64,000 bases of DNA from Frigoriglobus tundricola (lineage in GTDB: Bacteria; Planctomycetota; Planctomycetia; Gemmatales; Gemmataceae): NCBI RefSeq assembly GCF_013128195.2, contig NZ_CP053452.2, positions 1,488,001-1,552,000 of the forward strand. The letters are read 5' to 3'. Position 1 is the stretch's first letter. Every line of letters starts with the position of its first letter. Made by a program: the position numbers and the translations under genes. This document shows, one piece after another, positions 31,301 to 38,744 of the stretch. The notes beneath the pieces were generated by a model. That model was not told the origin of the DNA and searched no databases. It saw only the letters and a list, made by a program, of their open reading frames with translations.

Positions 31301-31698
31301 ACCGACGCGAGCGAGTGCAGGCTGGCGCCGCCGAGGCTGGAGGGCGCGTCCGGGTTGCCCTCGATCTTGGTCGGCCGCCCCTCGTTGCTGCGGACGAGGA
31401 CGCCCTGGCCGTAGCCGGCGAGCGGCGCGGCGGAGGCGTAGAACAGCGGGACGCCCGGGGTGAGCTCATCGGGCTGAGTCGTGTACGGAACGATCTTCCG
31501 CTGCGCCGCCGGCCGCAGGTTGCACCCCGCGCCGCTGGCCAGCGCGATCGAGGCGCTCATGATCGTGAGGAACCGCCGGCGGCTCGGCTCGTCGGTGAAC
31601 TCGCTGGCCCCGTCGGGGAACTCGTTCTGGCCCGGCCCGAGCAGCGCCGAGGGCGGCGCGCTGGGGTCGGCGACGGTGTCCGTGCTGTCGGGTTTCAT
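28375..31698 (-). CDS. actB: Alternative complex III iron-sulphur subunit ActB
   Basis: The 1107-residue product fuses a molybdopterin-oxidoreductase-like domain, which has no cofactor in known ACIII, to a four-cluster ferredoxin-like domain. A Tat-like signal, SRRRFLTIMSASIALASGAG, is near residues 40-60. C-terminal cluster motifs are CNGCSACVIAC, CVQCENAPCEIVC, CVGTRYCSNNCP and CTFC with CQAAC. A His/Asp-rich linker precedes the clusters. The start at 31698 has GAGG upstream; a frame ten residues longer exists. It is separated from actA by a dispersed repeat. Confidence 0.95.
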   Translation of the reverse strand: MKPDSTDTVADPSAPPSALLGPGQNEFPDGASEFTDEPSRRRFLTIMSASIALASGAGCNLRPAAQRKIVPYTTQPDELTPGVPLFYASAAPLAGYGQGVLVRSNEGRPTKIEGNPDAPSSLGGASLHSLASVLDLYDPDRSRSVTRRGAPANYDVAVAAVRAKLFAGATANTAVRLRILTETVTSPTLTAQLTQLLGTFPNARWVQYDPVGRDGARDGIKKAFGKPLNVTYDFLKADVVLSLDADFLTSGPGHVRYARDFADRRKIRHDGKDRAEIDAGRKPGVAFKEGVTFDYDKADVKTALVNRLYAVETMPTNTGAVADHRLALTSAQIGQFVRSLAAALGVAGVPAASDLPKDAQEWVKPLADDLLAKKGKGIVVAGDHLPAAVHAIVAAINDKLGNIGSTVKLTAPVEGQVAGKVIDLKTLTAEMAAKTVDVLIVLGGASNPAFTAPADVDFAGALKNVPFTLHLGAYQDETGVLCEWHINEAHYLETWGDIRGHDGTVSIQQPLIAPLHGGRSAIELLVTLLKGTDAALPGAPRDPLDIVKATWANADEVKKTFPGYQKPAVFEVFWQESVRSGVIAGTAAVEEKAGLAANWSADLGAGAAAVGSSEYELNFRACPALYDGRFANNAWLQELPKPLTKISWDNAAFLSPATAKKLGLSTSFPWNRGAGEHGRAEVNVIELEVGGKKIKAPAWILPGHADGAITVHLGHGRSLKDGRVTSSPDEPNADGEPVHGFNVYPVRTSTAPWAAPAKAAKTGEHYFLACTQGHWAMAEKDPISGKMLDRRPVRYGDLAGLQKVPKFAKIPPMATGETELIDANVPQPKKHGHDEHDDHDHRLVPLNMYQPAEGLVPDLRESQRRRWAMAIDLTACNGCSACVIACQSENNIPTVGKTQVTKGREMYWINIDRYYEGVDGDPSGVRAYFQPRMCVQCENAPCEIVCPVGATVHSADGLNDMTYNRCVGTRYCSNNCPYKVRRFNFLTFAGNDWSTDTLKLGRNPDVSVRSRGVMEKCTFCVQRLRGAEIVAEREGRPIRDGEILTACQAACPSAAIVFGDINDETAAVSRWKNEPTSYGLLAELNTRPRLTHMATIRNPNPAMPKGA

Positions 31699-31714
31699 TA
31701 CTACCTCTTCAGTT

Positions 31715-31829
31715 CCAGGGGCTCGCACCCCTGGCTACAGACGGTCGCCCTTCCCGGGCTCAGAAGAACACCGAATCTCAGCCCCGGAGGGGCGGCAGTT
31801 CAGAGCCAGAGGCGGGCACCCCTGGCCGC
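31715..31829. repeat. Dispersed palindromic repeats between actA and actB
   Basis: Almost the whole 131-base actA-actB gap is repeat. The first unit (31715-31765) starts CCAGGGGCTCGCACCCCTGG and runs to CGCCCTTCCCGGGCTCAG. It is clearly related to the units at 45688-45745 and 47353-47403. A second unit (31776-31829) contains GCCCCGGAGGGGC and GGGCACCCCTGG. Such palindromes inside an operon could tune relative expression of actA and actB. Confidence 0.75.
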
Positions 31830-32522
31830 TTAACGGTGGCACATCGAGCAGTTGGTCAGCGTGACCGCGTCGCGCACGCGGTGCTGCTCCTTCAACTTGA
31901 GGCCGAGCTCGTGCTGCGTGTACGGCTTGTTGGTGTCCGGGTTCACGCCGGCCTGGTCGGCGGTCCACTGCATGTTGAACACCTCGTCCTTCGGGCGGAG
32001 GTGCTTCTCGGGGGCGCGGTGGCAGGCGATGCACCACTCCATGAGCAGGGTGCTCGACTGCATCGTCAGGTTCATCTGGTCGAGGCGCCCGTGGCACGTC
32101 GCACAGCCGACGCCCTTGGCCACGTGGATCGAGTGATTGAAGTAGGCGTAGTGCGGCAGGTTGTGAACGCGGTTCCACTCGATCGGCTTGTTGTCCCGGT
32201 AGCTCGCCCGGACCGGCTCGAGCATGTCCGCCCCTTGCCAGATCTGCTGGTGGCAGTTCATGCACGTTTTGGTCGGCGGGATGTTGGCGAACCCCGACAC
32301 CTCCACACTGGTGTGGCAGTACGCACAGTGGATGCCGAGCTGGCCGACGTGGTGCCCGTGGCTGAACGCGACCGGCTGGGCCGGCGTCTCGTTCACGCCG
32401 GTGGCGTAACTCGACCGGTAGAACGCGGCGCCCGTCACGCCCGCCGCCCCGCCCAGGAGCGGGAGCCCGAGGACGATCATCTTGGCGATCGGGTTCAGCG
32501 CCTTCGGGAAGATCTGGGCCAT
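31830..32522 (-). CDS. actA: Alternative complex III pentahaem cytochrome ActA
   Basis: The 230-residue product has an N-terminal transmembrane anchor (about residues 12-35) and five c-type haem motifs in order: CAYCH, CMNCH, CATCH, CIACH and CSMCH, the pentahaem form of ActA. It transfers electrons within ACIII on the outer face of the membrane. The ATG at 32522 has GGAAAGGTGG upstream and begins MAQIFPKALNPIAK; the longer frame lacks conservation. Confidence 0.95.
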   Translation of the reverse strand: MAQIFPKALNPIAKMIVLGLPLLGGAAGVTGAAFYRSSYATGVNETPAQPVAFSHGHHVGQLGIHCAYCHTSVEVSGFANIPPTKTCMNCHQQIWQGADMLEPVRASYRDNKPIEWNRVHNLPHYAYFNHSIHVAKGVGCATCHGRLDQMNLTMQSSTLLMEWCIACHRAPEKHLRPKDEVFNMQWTADQAGVNPDTNKPYTQHELGLKLKEQHRVRDAVTLTNCSMCHR

Positions 32523-32589
32523 TGTCCCGCCACCTTTCCTTCGACTCCGACCGGAACCCACACCACGCACGCACGCACGCCGGACCCGC

Positions 32590-32919
32590 TCACCACAGGT
32601 ACGGGAGCGTGTCCCACTGGGCGTAACGCAACACTTGATTCAGGGTGACCGTGATGGTCAAACTGGTGGCACACAGAATTGTGCCGACCATCGCGTAGTT
32701 CTCACCACGCAACCCGCCTTTGACCCCGCGGGCCACCGAGATCAGCCCCAGGACGAGACCGACACTCGACAGGAGCGACGTGAACGGCGTCCAGAAGAAA
32801 ACGACCGCGCTGAAGAAGCCCATGCCGACGGACGCGGCGGCCACGCCCCGCGCGACGTAGGAGTCGTTCGGCGAGCCGGTGCCGGCGGGCGTGTGGGAAG
32901 TCGGTGCGGGGTGATCCAC
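32590..32919 (-). CDS. Small two-helix membrane protein at the head of the ACIII operon
   Basis: The 109-residue product has a Pro/Ser/Thr-rich N-terminus and two or three hydrophobic segments (about 30-48, 50-64 and 78-92) joined by a short basic loop RGVKGGLRGENYA. This pattern resembles small DUF4190-like proteins. It is 67 bases upstream of actA in the same direction and is probably the first gene of the operon. No cofactor motif is present. Confidence 0.6.
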   Translation of the reverse strand: MDHPAPTSHTPAGTGSPNDSYVARGVAAASVGMGFFSAVVFFWTPFTSLLSSVGLVLGLISVARGVKGGLRGENYAMVGTILCATSLTITVTLNQVLRYAQWDTLPYLW

Positions 32920-33457
32920 CTCAAGCCTCCGTCCGAGGGGTCCGTTTCAGGCGCGAGCGAGCGGCGCGCGACGACCGTCGACCGAAACAGAACCGCCAAC
33001 GGGCACCGGGCGCAACCCGGGCGGAGCGGTCCACGTTCGGGCCGCGTGCGCGTGGGCGGACCCGCCGCGAGTGGTCGAATTTCTCCGGCAGGGAGAGGTG
33101 GAAATGAACCGCCTGTCTGCCGGTGCTTTGTGATTACGAGTGCCGCCGGGGAGTGTCCACCCGACTTTGCCGCTCTCTGCACAAAGTCGAGATAGTAGCC
33201 GCGGTGCCGCTGATGACAACTAAAAAATGGCGAAAAAGAAGTGGTGACAACCCGGTGTCACTCCTGCAAACGTCCACCCGATCGGTCGCGCCCGCGCTGG
33301 TCCGCTGCGCATCTCCTGTCCCCGCTAGGGCGAGCGGCGGCCGGGCTCTCAATTCGGCGCGCACGTTCACCGGGTCGAGTTCCGTAGTCGGCGAAGAAAA
33401 ACTCTTCGCCCCCCGACGCGGCCGTGCCGCGCAGTTCGTCGATCGATTCGGGTTTTC
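32920..33457. other. Intergenic region between the ACIII operon and uspA
   Basis: About 540 bases without a convincing gene; open frames here have poor codon bias. It must hold the promoter for the ACIII operon, but no clear -35/-10 pair stands out. Two hairpins are visible: GTGACA/TGTCAC at 33242-33259, and an 8-bp stem GGCGAAGA/TCTTCGCC at 33390-33410 that extends with flanking GTCGG/CCGAC. Confidence 0.5.
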
Positions 33458-33475
33458 TTGGCCCCCGAATTGCTT
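33458..33475 (+). promoter_or_regulatory. Putative sigma-54 promoter of uspA
   Basis: TTGGCCCCCGAATTGCT matches the -24/-12 consensus TTGGCACG-N4-TTGC at 10 of 12 fixed positions, with the obligatory GG and GC ten bases apart. The expected start of transcription is near 33485, about 50 bases before the uspA ATG. Confidence 0.55.
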
Positions 33476-33534
33476 TCTTTGTTCTTCTGTTTGAGGGGTC
33501 ACGCATCCGCACGCCGCTCACCCAGGAGACCGTC

Positions 33535-34014
33535 ATGCTCCCGATCCGCACGATCCTGCACCCGACGGATTTATCCGATTCCGCGCGCCCGGCCTTTGAG
33601 CTGGCCTGCGCGCTGGCGCGGGACTACAAGGCCGAGCTGGTCATTGTTCACGTCGTTCCGCCGACGCGCGTGTTCGCCCCGGACGGGATCGCTGTGCCGT
33701 TCCCGTCGGAACAGCCGTATGAGGCTCTCGTCCGGCTCGCGCGGGTTCACCCCGTCGATCCGCAGGTCAAAGCGGACCACCGGCTCCTTGAGGGCGAACC
33801 GACGGAAGAAATTCTGAAGGCCGCGCGCGACGTGAAGGCGGACGTGATCGTGATGGGGACGCACGGCTCCAGTGGGCTCACGCGGCTCCTCGTGGGCAGC
33901 GTGGCCGAGAGCGTCATGCGAAAGGCGCCGTGCCCGGTGCTGACAGTCCGGGGTCCGTTCCACCTCGCGCCGACTCACGCGACGCCGGCCGAATCGCATG
34001 CGGCGCCGGTGTAA
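33535..34014 (+). CDS. Universal stress protein, UspA family
   Basis: The 159-residue cytoplasmic protein has the single-domain Usp fold: IRTILHPTDLSDSARPAFELA at the N-terminus and the ATP-binding loop VIVMGTHGSSGLTRLLVGSVAESVMRKAPCPVL near residues 106-140 (GxHG...G...GS). This loop predicts an ATP-binding subclass. AGGAG lies seven bases before the chosen ATG. It is preceded by a sigma-54-like promoter and its 3' end overlaps, on the opposite strand, a CsrA-like frame. It heads a cluster of stress-type genes. Confidence 0.92.
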   Translation: MLPIRTILHPTDLSDSARPAFELACALARDYKAELVIVHVVPPTRVFAPDGIAVPFPSEQPYEALVRLARVHPVDPQVKADHRLLEGEPTEEILKAARDVKADVIVMGTHGSSGLTRLLVGSVAESVMRKAPCPVLTVRGPFHLAPTHATPAESHAAPV

Positions 34015-34138
34015 CCGGGACGGTCTCGTGTGCCTGCGCGTGAGGCGCGCGAAGCCCGAGCGTTAAAGCCGGCACGCGAACCACGGTCCCGCCGCCGATC
34101 ACCACCCCTTCGTTGATCTTGCGACTCAGTACCAACAT
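33914..34138 (-). CDS. Shortened CsrA-like protein
   Basis: The first 15 residues, MLVLSRKINEGVVIG, are a near-perfect CsrA N-terminus, the RNA-binding translational regulator that works as a dimer of beta strands. The next part (GGTVVRVPALTLGLRAP) looks like beta2 and beta3 with the connecting RxGxxVR segment shortened by roughly eight residues. The ETVPV that follows resembles the VPVHR region. The remaining 30 residues are unlike CsrA and run about 100 bases antisense into uspA. GGAAGAAG precedes the ATG and a strong sigma-54-like site lies upstream. It may be a diverged regulator or a decaying copy. Confidence 0.65.
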   Translation of the reverse strand: MLVLSRKINEGVVIGGGTVVRVPALTLGLRAPHAQAHETVPVTPAPHAIRPASRESARGGTDPGLSAPGTAPFA

Positions 34139-34177
34139 GAGACTTCTTCCGGCAATGTGAGCAGGCGGCTGGCCGAT

Positions 34178-34194
34178 TCGCAAAGCGCGTACCG
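34178..34194 (-). promoter_or_regulatory. Putative sigma-54 promoter of the csrA-like gene
   Basis: On the minus strand CGGTACGCGCTTTGC has GG and GC exactly ten bases apart, GGTACG at -24 (consensus GGCACG) and a perfect TTGC at -12. The GC lies 42 bases before the ATG of the CsrA-like gene. Confidence 0.55.
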
Positions 34195-34701
34195 GGCGTA
34201 TGGTCCCAAGCTGCTCTCGTTTTCCCATCGTTTCCGCACACGCACCCGCCCCATTTCGCACTCCGGCTGTGTGATCTCACCCGCCCGACAAACGAGTCCT
34301 GTCCCGCAGTGTGCTCCGCTCGCGGAGCTGCGCGTGACGCAACAGAACCGCCGCGTCACATCCGCCGGCGTATCACAACCGCTCACGGATCGAGCGGACC
34401 ACTCTCCGAGCCACCGCCATCGAACGACCGCGACCGGTACGACGCGGAAGCACATTCGTTACGTGAATTGTTCTGTTCACTGCCGGTCGTGTTCAACCTG
34501 AGCCCCTCGCCTCTCGGCACTGCTCCCGTCGCCGTTCGCACGATTTGTTCCTCCGTCCAGCAAGTTCGTTCCACACCAATCTGACCCAGCGGTGTGCGGG
34601 CACGACGCACGCCCGCGCGGTTGAGTCACAGATGGGGAGGCCCGTGCGGTCACGCGGAGTCGATTTCCGCTGATAACGCCCCTGTGCGGCTCTTTCGGCA
34701 A
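34195..34701. other. Intergenic region upstream of the GNAT-acyl-CoA synthetase gene
   Basis: About 500 bases between two divergent sigma-54-like sites. Short open frames have no recognisable protein pattern. No tRNA, strong hairpin or repeat was seen. It is a plausible place for enhancer sites of a sigma-54 activator, but no site could be identified. Confidence 0.4.
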
Positions 34702-34718
34702 TTGGCATGACCGGTGCG
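34702..34718 (+). promoter_or_regulatory. Putative sigma-54 promoter of the GNAT-acyl-CoA synthetase gene
   Basis: TTGGCATGACCGGTGCG matches TTGGCACG-N4-TTGC at 10 of 12 positions with GG-N10-GC spacing. The GC is 41 bases before the ATG at 34758. Confidence 0.5.
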
Positions 34719-34757
34719 TTAACTCGGTCACATTCACCTCACCGCCGGAGACCACCG

Positions 34758-37495
34758 ATGAACGCGCCCGTGCGCCTGCGCTACGTTGCCACTCCCGTAC
34801 AAGACACGGCCGAGTCGGGGCGCCTCATCCTCCGCGACGGGTCCACCGCTCACGTCCGCCCCGCGGAACCGGACGACCGGGCAGAACTCACGCGCTTCTT
34901 CGCCGCCCTGGCCGCGGAGGCCCCGAGCCAGCGGTTCCGCTCGATCGCCGTGCCCGGTCCGGAACTGATCGCCCGGCTCGCGACACAAGGCGATCCCGGG
35001 ACCGCGCTGACGCTGGTCGTCCTCCGGGTGTCCGCGGGCGACGCGCGGATCGTCGCGGTCGGCTCCTACTTCGCACGCACCGCGCACGCGGCCGAAGTGT
35101 CACTCGCGGTCGCCGCCGCGTTCCGCGGCAAGGGGGTCGGCACGCTGCTCCTGGAGCGCCTGGCGCTCGTGGCGGTGCGGAACGGCTTCGGGCGCTTCCG
35201 GGCGCTCACGGCCGCGGAGAACACCCCGATGCTGGAGCTCCTCCGCGCGTCCGGGTTCGAGGTGCACGAGCGCCCGGACGGGGGCGACATCGAGATCAGC
35301 CTGAACGTGACCGCGTCCGAAGGGAGCGTGGCGCGTCTGGACACCCGCGACCGCGTGGCGACCGTCGCCTCGCTGCTCCCGCTGTTCCGCCCGAACGCGG
35401 TCGCGGTGGTCGGCGCCTCGCGCGACCCGGCCGCGATCGGCGCCCGCGTCCTCGACGCGATCGTGAGCGGCGGGTTCCGCGGTCCCGTCTACCCGGTAAA
35501 CCCGAACGCGACCGAAATCGCCGGGCTCACAGCGTACCGGTCCGTGCGCGAGATCCCGGCGCCGGTCGACCTGGCCGTACTGGCGGTCCCGGCCGCCGCG
35601 GTGCCGCGCGTGGTGGACGACTGTGCCGCGCGGGGGTGCGGGCGGTGACGGTGATTTCGGCCGGGTTCGCCGACGCCGGCCCGGCGGGCGCCGCGGGCCA
35701 GCGCGCGCTCGTCGAGAAGGTGCGGGCCCACGGCATGCGGATGGTCGGCCCGAACTGTTTGGGCGTCCTCAACGCCGATCTGGCCGTGCGGCTCAACGCC
35801 TCGTTCTCGCCGGTGTTCCCGCCGCCGGGCCGGATCGCGATGTCGTCCCAGAGCGGCGCCGTCGGCCTCGCCGCCCTCAGCGCCGCCCGGCGGTACGGGC
35901 TCGGGTTCTCGACGTTCGTGAGCGTCGGGAACAAGGCCGACGTGTCGGGCAACGACCTGCTCCAGTACTGGGAAGAGGATCCGGCGACCGACGTGATCCT
36001 GCTCTACCTCGAGTCGTTCGGGAACCCGCGCCGGTTCGCCCGGGTCGCGCGCCGCGTCGGGCGCCGCAAGCCGGTCGTGGTGCTGCACAGCGGACTGACG
36101 CGGACCGGCGCGCGGGCCGCCGGGTCGCACACCGCGGCGCTCGCGACCAACGCCACCGCCGTCGAAGCTGCTGTTCCGCCAGACCGGCGTGATCCGGGCC
36201 GGCTCGCTGGAAGAAATGTTCGACCTGGCCCTCGCCCTGGAGTGCCAACCGCTCCCGCGCGGCCGCCGGGTGGGCATCGTCACCAACGCCGGCGGGCCGG
36301 GCATCCTGTGCGCGGACGCGTGCGAGGCGGGCGGCCTGACCGTGCCCGCCGGCCGGCCCCCGACCTGCACGCGAAACTGCTGGCCCAGCTCCCCGGGGCG
36401 GCGTCCATCAACAACCCCATCGACCTGATGGCCGGGGCCGGCGCCGACGCGTACCGGACCGCGGTCGAAACGCTGCTGACCTCCGGCGAGGTGGAAGCGG
36501 TGATCGCGATCTTCACGCCGGTCGGCCTGGCCGACGCCGGCGCCGTGGCGCGGGCCGTCACCGACGGGGTCGCCGCGGCCCGGGCCGCGGGCGCGAAGAA
36601 CAGACCCGTACTCGCGTGCGTCCTGGGCGAGGACGGCCGGTCGCACCTGGAAGGAGCGGGCGAGCGCGTCCCGTGCTACCCGTTCCCGGAGATCCCGGCC
36701 CGGGTACTGGGAAAGGCCGCCGAGTACTGCGCGTGGCGGACCCGCCCGCCGGAGCGGTTTCCCGAGTTCGAGAACCTCGACGCGGCGCGGGCCAAACAGG
36801 TCTGTCGCCGGGTCGCGGCGGAGCGCGGCGAGGGCTGGCTCTCGGCCGAAGAGGTGCAGACCGTTCTGGACGCCATCGGCCTGCCCCTGGTGCCCTTCGA
36901 GTTCGCCCGGACGGCCGACGAGGCGGTGGCCGCCGCCGCGCGGCTGCGGTTCCCGGTCGCGGTCAAGCTCGCGTCGCGCCACTTCGTCCACAAGACCGAG
37001 GTCGCCGGGGTGCAGCTCGGGCTGACGAACGCCGACGCCGTCCGCCGCGCCGTGGACGAAATTCGTCACCGCGTCGAGCGGGAGAACCGCCCCGGCGCCC
37101 TGGACGGCGTGACCGTTCACCCGATGGTGTCGGGCGGCGTCGAGGTGCTGATCGGCGTGACGCAGGACCCGCTGTTCGGTCCGCTCGTCGCCGTCGGGCT
37201 GGGCGGGATTCACGTCGAGGTCACGGGCGACGTGTGCTTCCGGGTGGCGCCACTCAGCACGCGGGACGCGGCCGAGATGGTGCGGGGCATCCGGGGCTAC
37301 CGGCTGCTCGAAGGCTACCGCGGACACGCGCCCGCGGACGTCGAGGCGATCGAGGAGGTCCTCTTGCGCGTCTCGCGCCTGGCAGAAGAAGTGCCCGAGA
37401 TCCGGGAGATCGACCTGAACCCGGTGTTCGCGTTCCCGCCGGGACAGGGCTGTCGGGTTGCCGATGCCCGCATCCGGGTTCGACCGGTCAAGTGA
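34758..37495 (+). pseudogene. GNAT - ADP-forming acyl-CoA synthetase fusion with three frameshifts
   Basis: Read across frames this is one long protein of about 910 residues. It has a GNAT acetyltransferase domain (AAFRGKGVGTLLLERL, about residues 115-130). Next come the CoA-binding NDP-forming domain (NAVAVVGASRDPAAIG, VYPVNPN), the ligase-CoA domain with SSQSGAVGLAAL and the phospho-His region GSHTAALA, and a C-terminal ATP-grasp domain (FPVAVKLASRHFVHKTEVAGV, REIDLNPV). Shifts occur near 35634 (one G short in a G run), 36172 (one base extra) and 36350 (one base short). The family acetylates or acylates proteins, or makes acyl-CoA with ATP. The shifts may be errors or true decay. GGAG precedes the start. 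Confidence 0.82.
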
Positions 37496-37885
37496 ACCGG
37501 CCACCGGTCGGGCAGCGGTTGAAGCGCGGGCACGACGGCCCATCTGGTGGAACGTGCGTTCCCCGCTCTGACTGTAGCCGGCCCCATCGGTCGGCCGACC
37601 CGTCGGCAGGCCGACACAATCGGCGGGAGGCCGGTGCTCCGCGCGTCGTGTCGCACCGGCCTCACAGAAGCCGGCTCCAGACCGAAACCAACTGCCTTTG
37701 GGCTCCCCGCGCGGGCGCGGGGAGCCGCGTCCGTGAGCGGTGTGCCGCACGCGTGCCCGGAGGTCACACGCGCGTGTCGCGCCCGCACACCGCGACCGCG
37801 TCCGGCCCGTTCGCGCGCGACCTGCGATCTCGAAAAGCCTAGGATTTCTTGCCGTTTCGCCACATTTTCGGCCGAATGGCGGAAC
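37496..37885. other. Intergenic region with dispersed palindromes
   Basis: About 390 bases after the synthetase gene. Frames here lack coding bias. It contains nested inverted segments built from CCGGCC and the 39-base palindromic repeat at 37627-37665, which could end transcription of the synthetase gene. Confidence 0.5.
37627..37680. repeat. Palindromic repeat, copy 1
   Basis: The core (GAGGCCGGTGCT... to ...CACCGGCCTCAC) matches, in reverse complement, the unit at 39146-39188 with few differences, followed by a CCGGCTCCAG tail (CCGGCTACAG in the other copy). The pair flanks the small-gene cluster at 38.0-38.9 kb in opposite orientation. Confidence 0.7.
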
Positions 37886-37903
37886 CGGTACGGCGCGTGC
37901 TTT
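37886..37903 (+). promoter_or_regulatory. Putative sigma-54 promoter of the GFLG/dksA-type cluster
   Basis: CGGTACGGCGCGTGCTTT has GG-N10-GC spacing, GGTACG at -24 and GTGC at -12 followed by TTT. The -24 box is the same as in the csrA-like promoter. The GC is 104 bases before the ATG at 38004. Confidence 0.4.
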
Positions 37904-38003
37904 ATCCCCTCGCACAGCAGCCAGACACGAGCTGAGTTCGGGGCGGCCGGGGAGTTCTCCACCGCCCGTCGCTCACAACTGCCGCCTCACAGCGGAGCAC
38001 CTT

Positions 38004-38237
38004 ATGAACCACGCAGGAACACACACCCCGTCCGAAATGGCGAACCAGCGGCGGGTCGCACGCGGCGCGCTTTTCAGCCTCCTGAGCCTCCTCAGCCTCT
38101 CCAGCTTCGGGGCCGTGTTCACCGGGAACAACGCCTGGTTGGGTTTCCTGGGCTTCCTGGGATTCCTCGGGTTCCTGGGGTTCCTCGGGTTCCGCAACCC
38201 GCCGGTCGAGCGACACGCACCGGGCCACGCGCCGTGA
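38004..38237 (+). CDS. Small membrane protein with tandem GFL repeats
   Basis: The 77-residue product has a basic N-terminal region, a first hydrophobic segment (SLLSLLSLSSFGAVF, about 28-42) and a second made of six tandem Gly-Phe-Leu/Gly-Phe triplets (about residues 48-65), encoded by a 9-base repeat at 38150-38190. A short polar tail follows. Such GFLG repeats occur in micro-membrane proteins of unknown function. GCGGAG precedes the ATG. The nearest downstream gene is the DksA-like protein, 38 bases away, so they are probably cotranscribed. Confidence 0.65.
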   Translation: MNHAGTHTPSEMANQRRVARGALFSLLSLLSLSSFGAVFTGNNAWLGFLGFLGFLGFLGFLGFRNPPVERHAPGHAP

Positions 38238-38275
38238 GGCCCCAACGGATCAAGACCTTCCATCGGAGGACCGCT

Positions 38276-38656
38276 GTGAGTACGACCGCGATCGACCTCT
38301 GGGGCTACCGCCAGCGCCTCTTGACGCTCGCCGAGCGCCTCTCCCACGGGGTCTCCCAATTGACCTCCGAAGCGACCCGGCCGACGGGCGCCGAGGGGAC
38401 CGCGGCGGAAGCCCCGGCCCACGACCCGACGGCGACGAGTACCGCGGCCGACGAAGAAGTCGCGCTCTCCGTGCTGGTCTCGGAGGGGCAGATTCTCGCC
38501 GAGGTGCGCGCCGCCATCGCACGGTTCGAGGCGGGCACGTTCGGCCGGTGCGAGAAGTGCGGTCGGGCCGTCTCTCGGACCCGCCTCGACGCCGTGCCGT
38601 ATGCCCGCCACTGCATCCGCTGTGCGCGGGCGGACGAGAGCAACGGCACCAATTGA
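38276..38656 (+). CDS. DksA/TraR-family zinc-finger protein
   Basis: The 126-residue product has an N-terminal helix (DLWGYRQRLLTLAERL), a variable Ala/Thr-rich stretch, a second helix (ILAEVRAAIARFEAGTFG) and the C4 zinc finger CEKCG...CIRC near residues 98-121, with ARHCIRC as in DksA. DksA-type proteins enter the RNA polymerase secondary channel and adjust transcription under starvation. The acidic coiled-coil tip (DxxDA) is not evident. GGAGG seven bases before supports the GTG start. Confidence 0.88.
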   Translation: MSTTAIDLWGYRQRLLTLAERLSHGVSQLTSEATRPTGAEGTAAEAPAHDPTATSTAADEEVALSVLVSEGQILAEVRAAIARFEAGTFGRCEKCGRAVSRTRLDAVPYARHCIRCARADESNGTN

Positions 38657-38744
38657 CCTCAGGGTTCGTTCATCCGACGTCCGACCGCACGCCACCCGCG
38701 GTCGGGTCCGTCAGACACCAACACGGGTGGCGGGAGGAAAAGTC

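Noticed and set aside
28297-31833. Plus-strand open frame of 1178 codons
   Set aside because: Antisense shadow of actB; the minus strand carries clear iron-sulphur motifs and a Tat-like signal.
33242-33259. Small GTGACA/TGTCAC hairpin considered as a regulator site
   Set aside because: Six-base arms are expected by chance at this scale and there is no second copy nearby.
35489-37915. Minus-strand open frame of 808 codons over the synthetase gene
   Set aside because: Shadow frame. The plus strand has ATP-grasp and CoA-ligase motifs, although in several frames.
38140-38195. Short tandem DNA repeat considered as a CRISPR or minisatellite
   Set aside because: The 9-base units have no spacers and are in frame within the GFLG protein, so they are coding.
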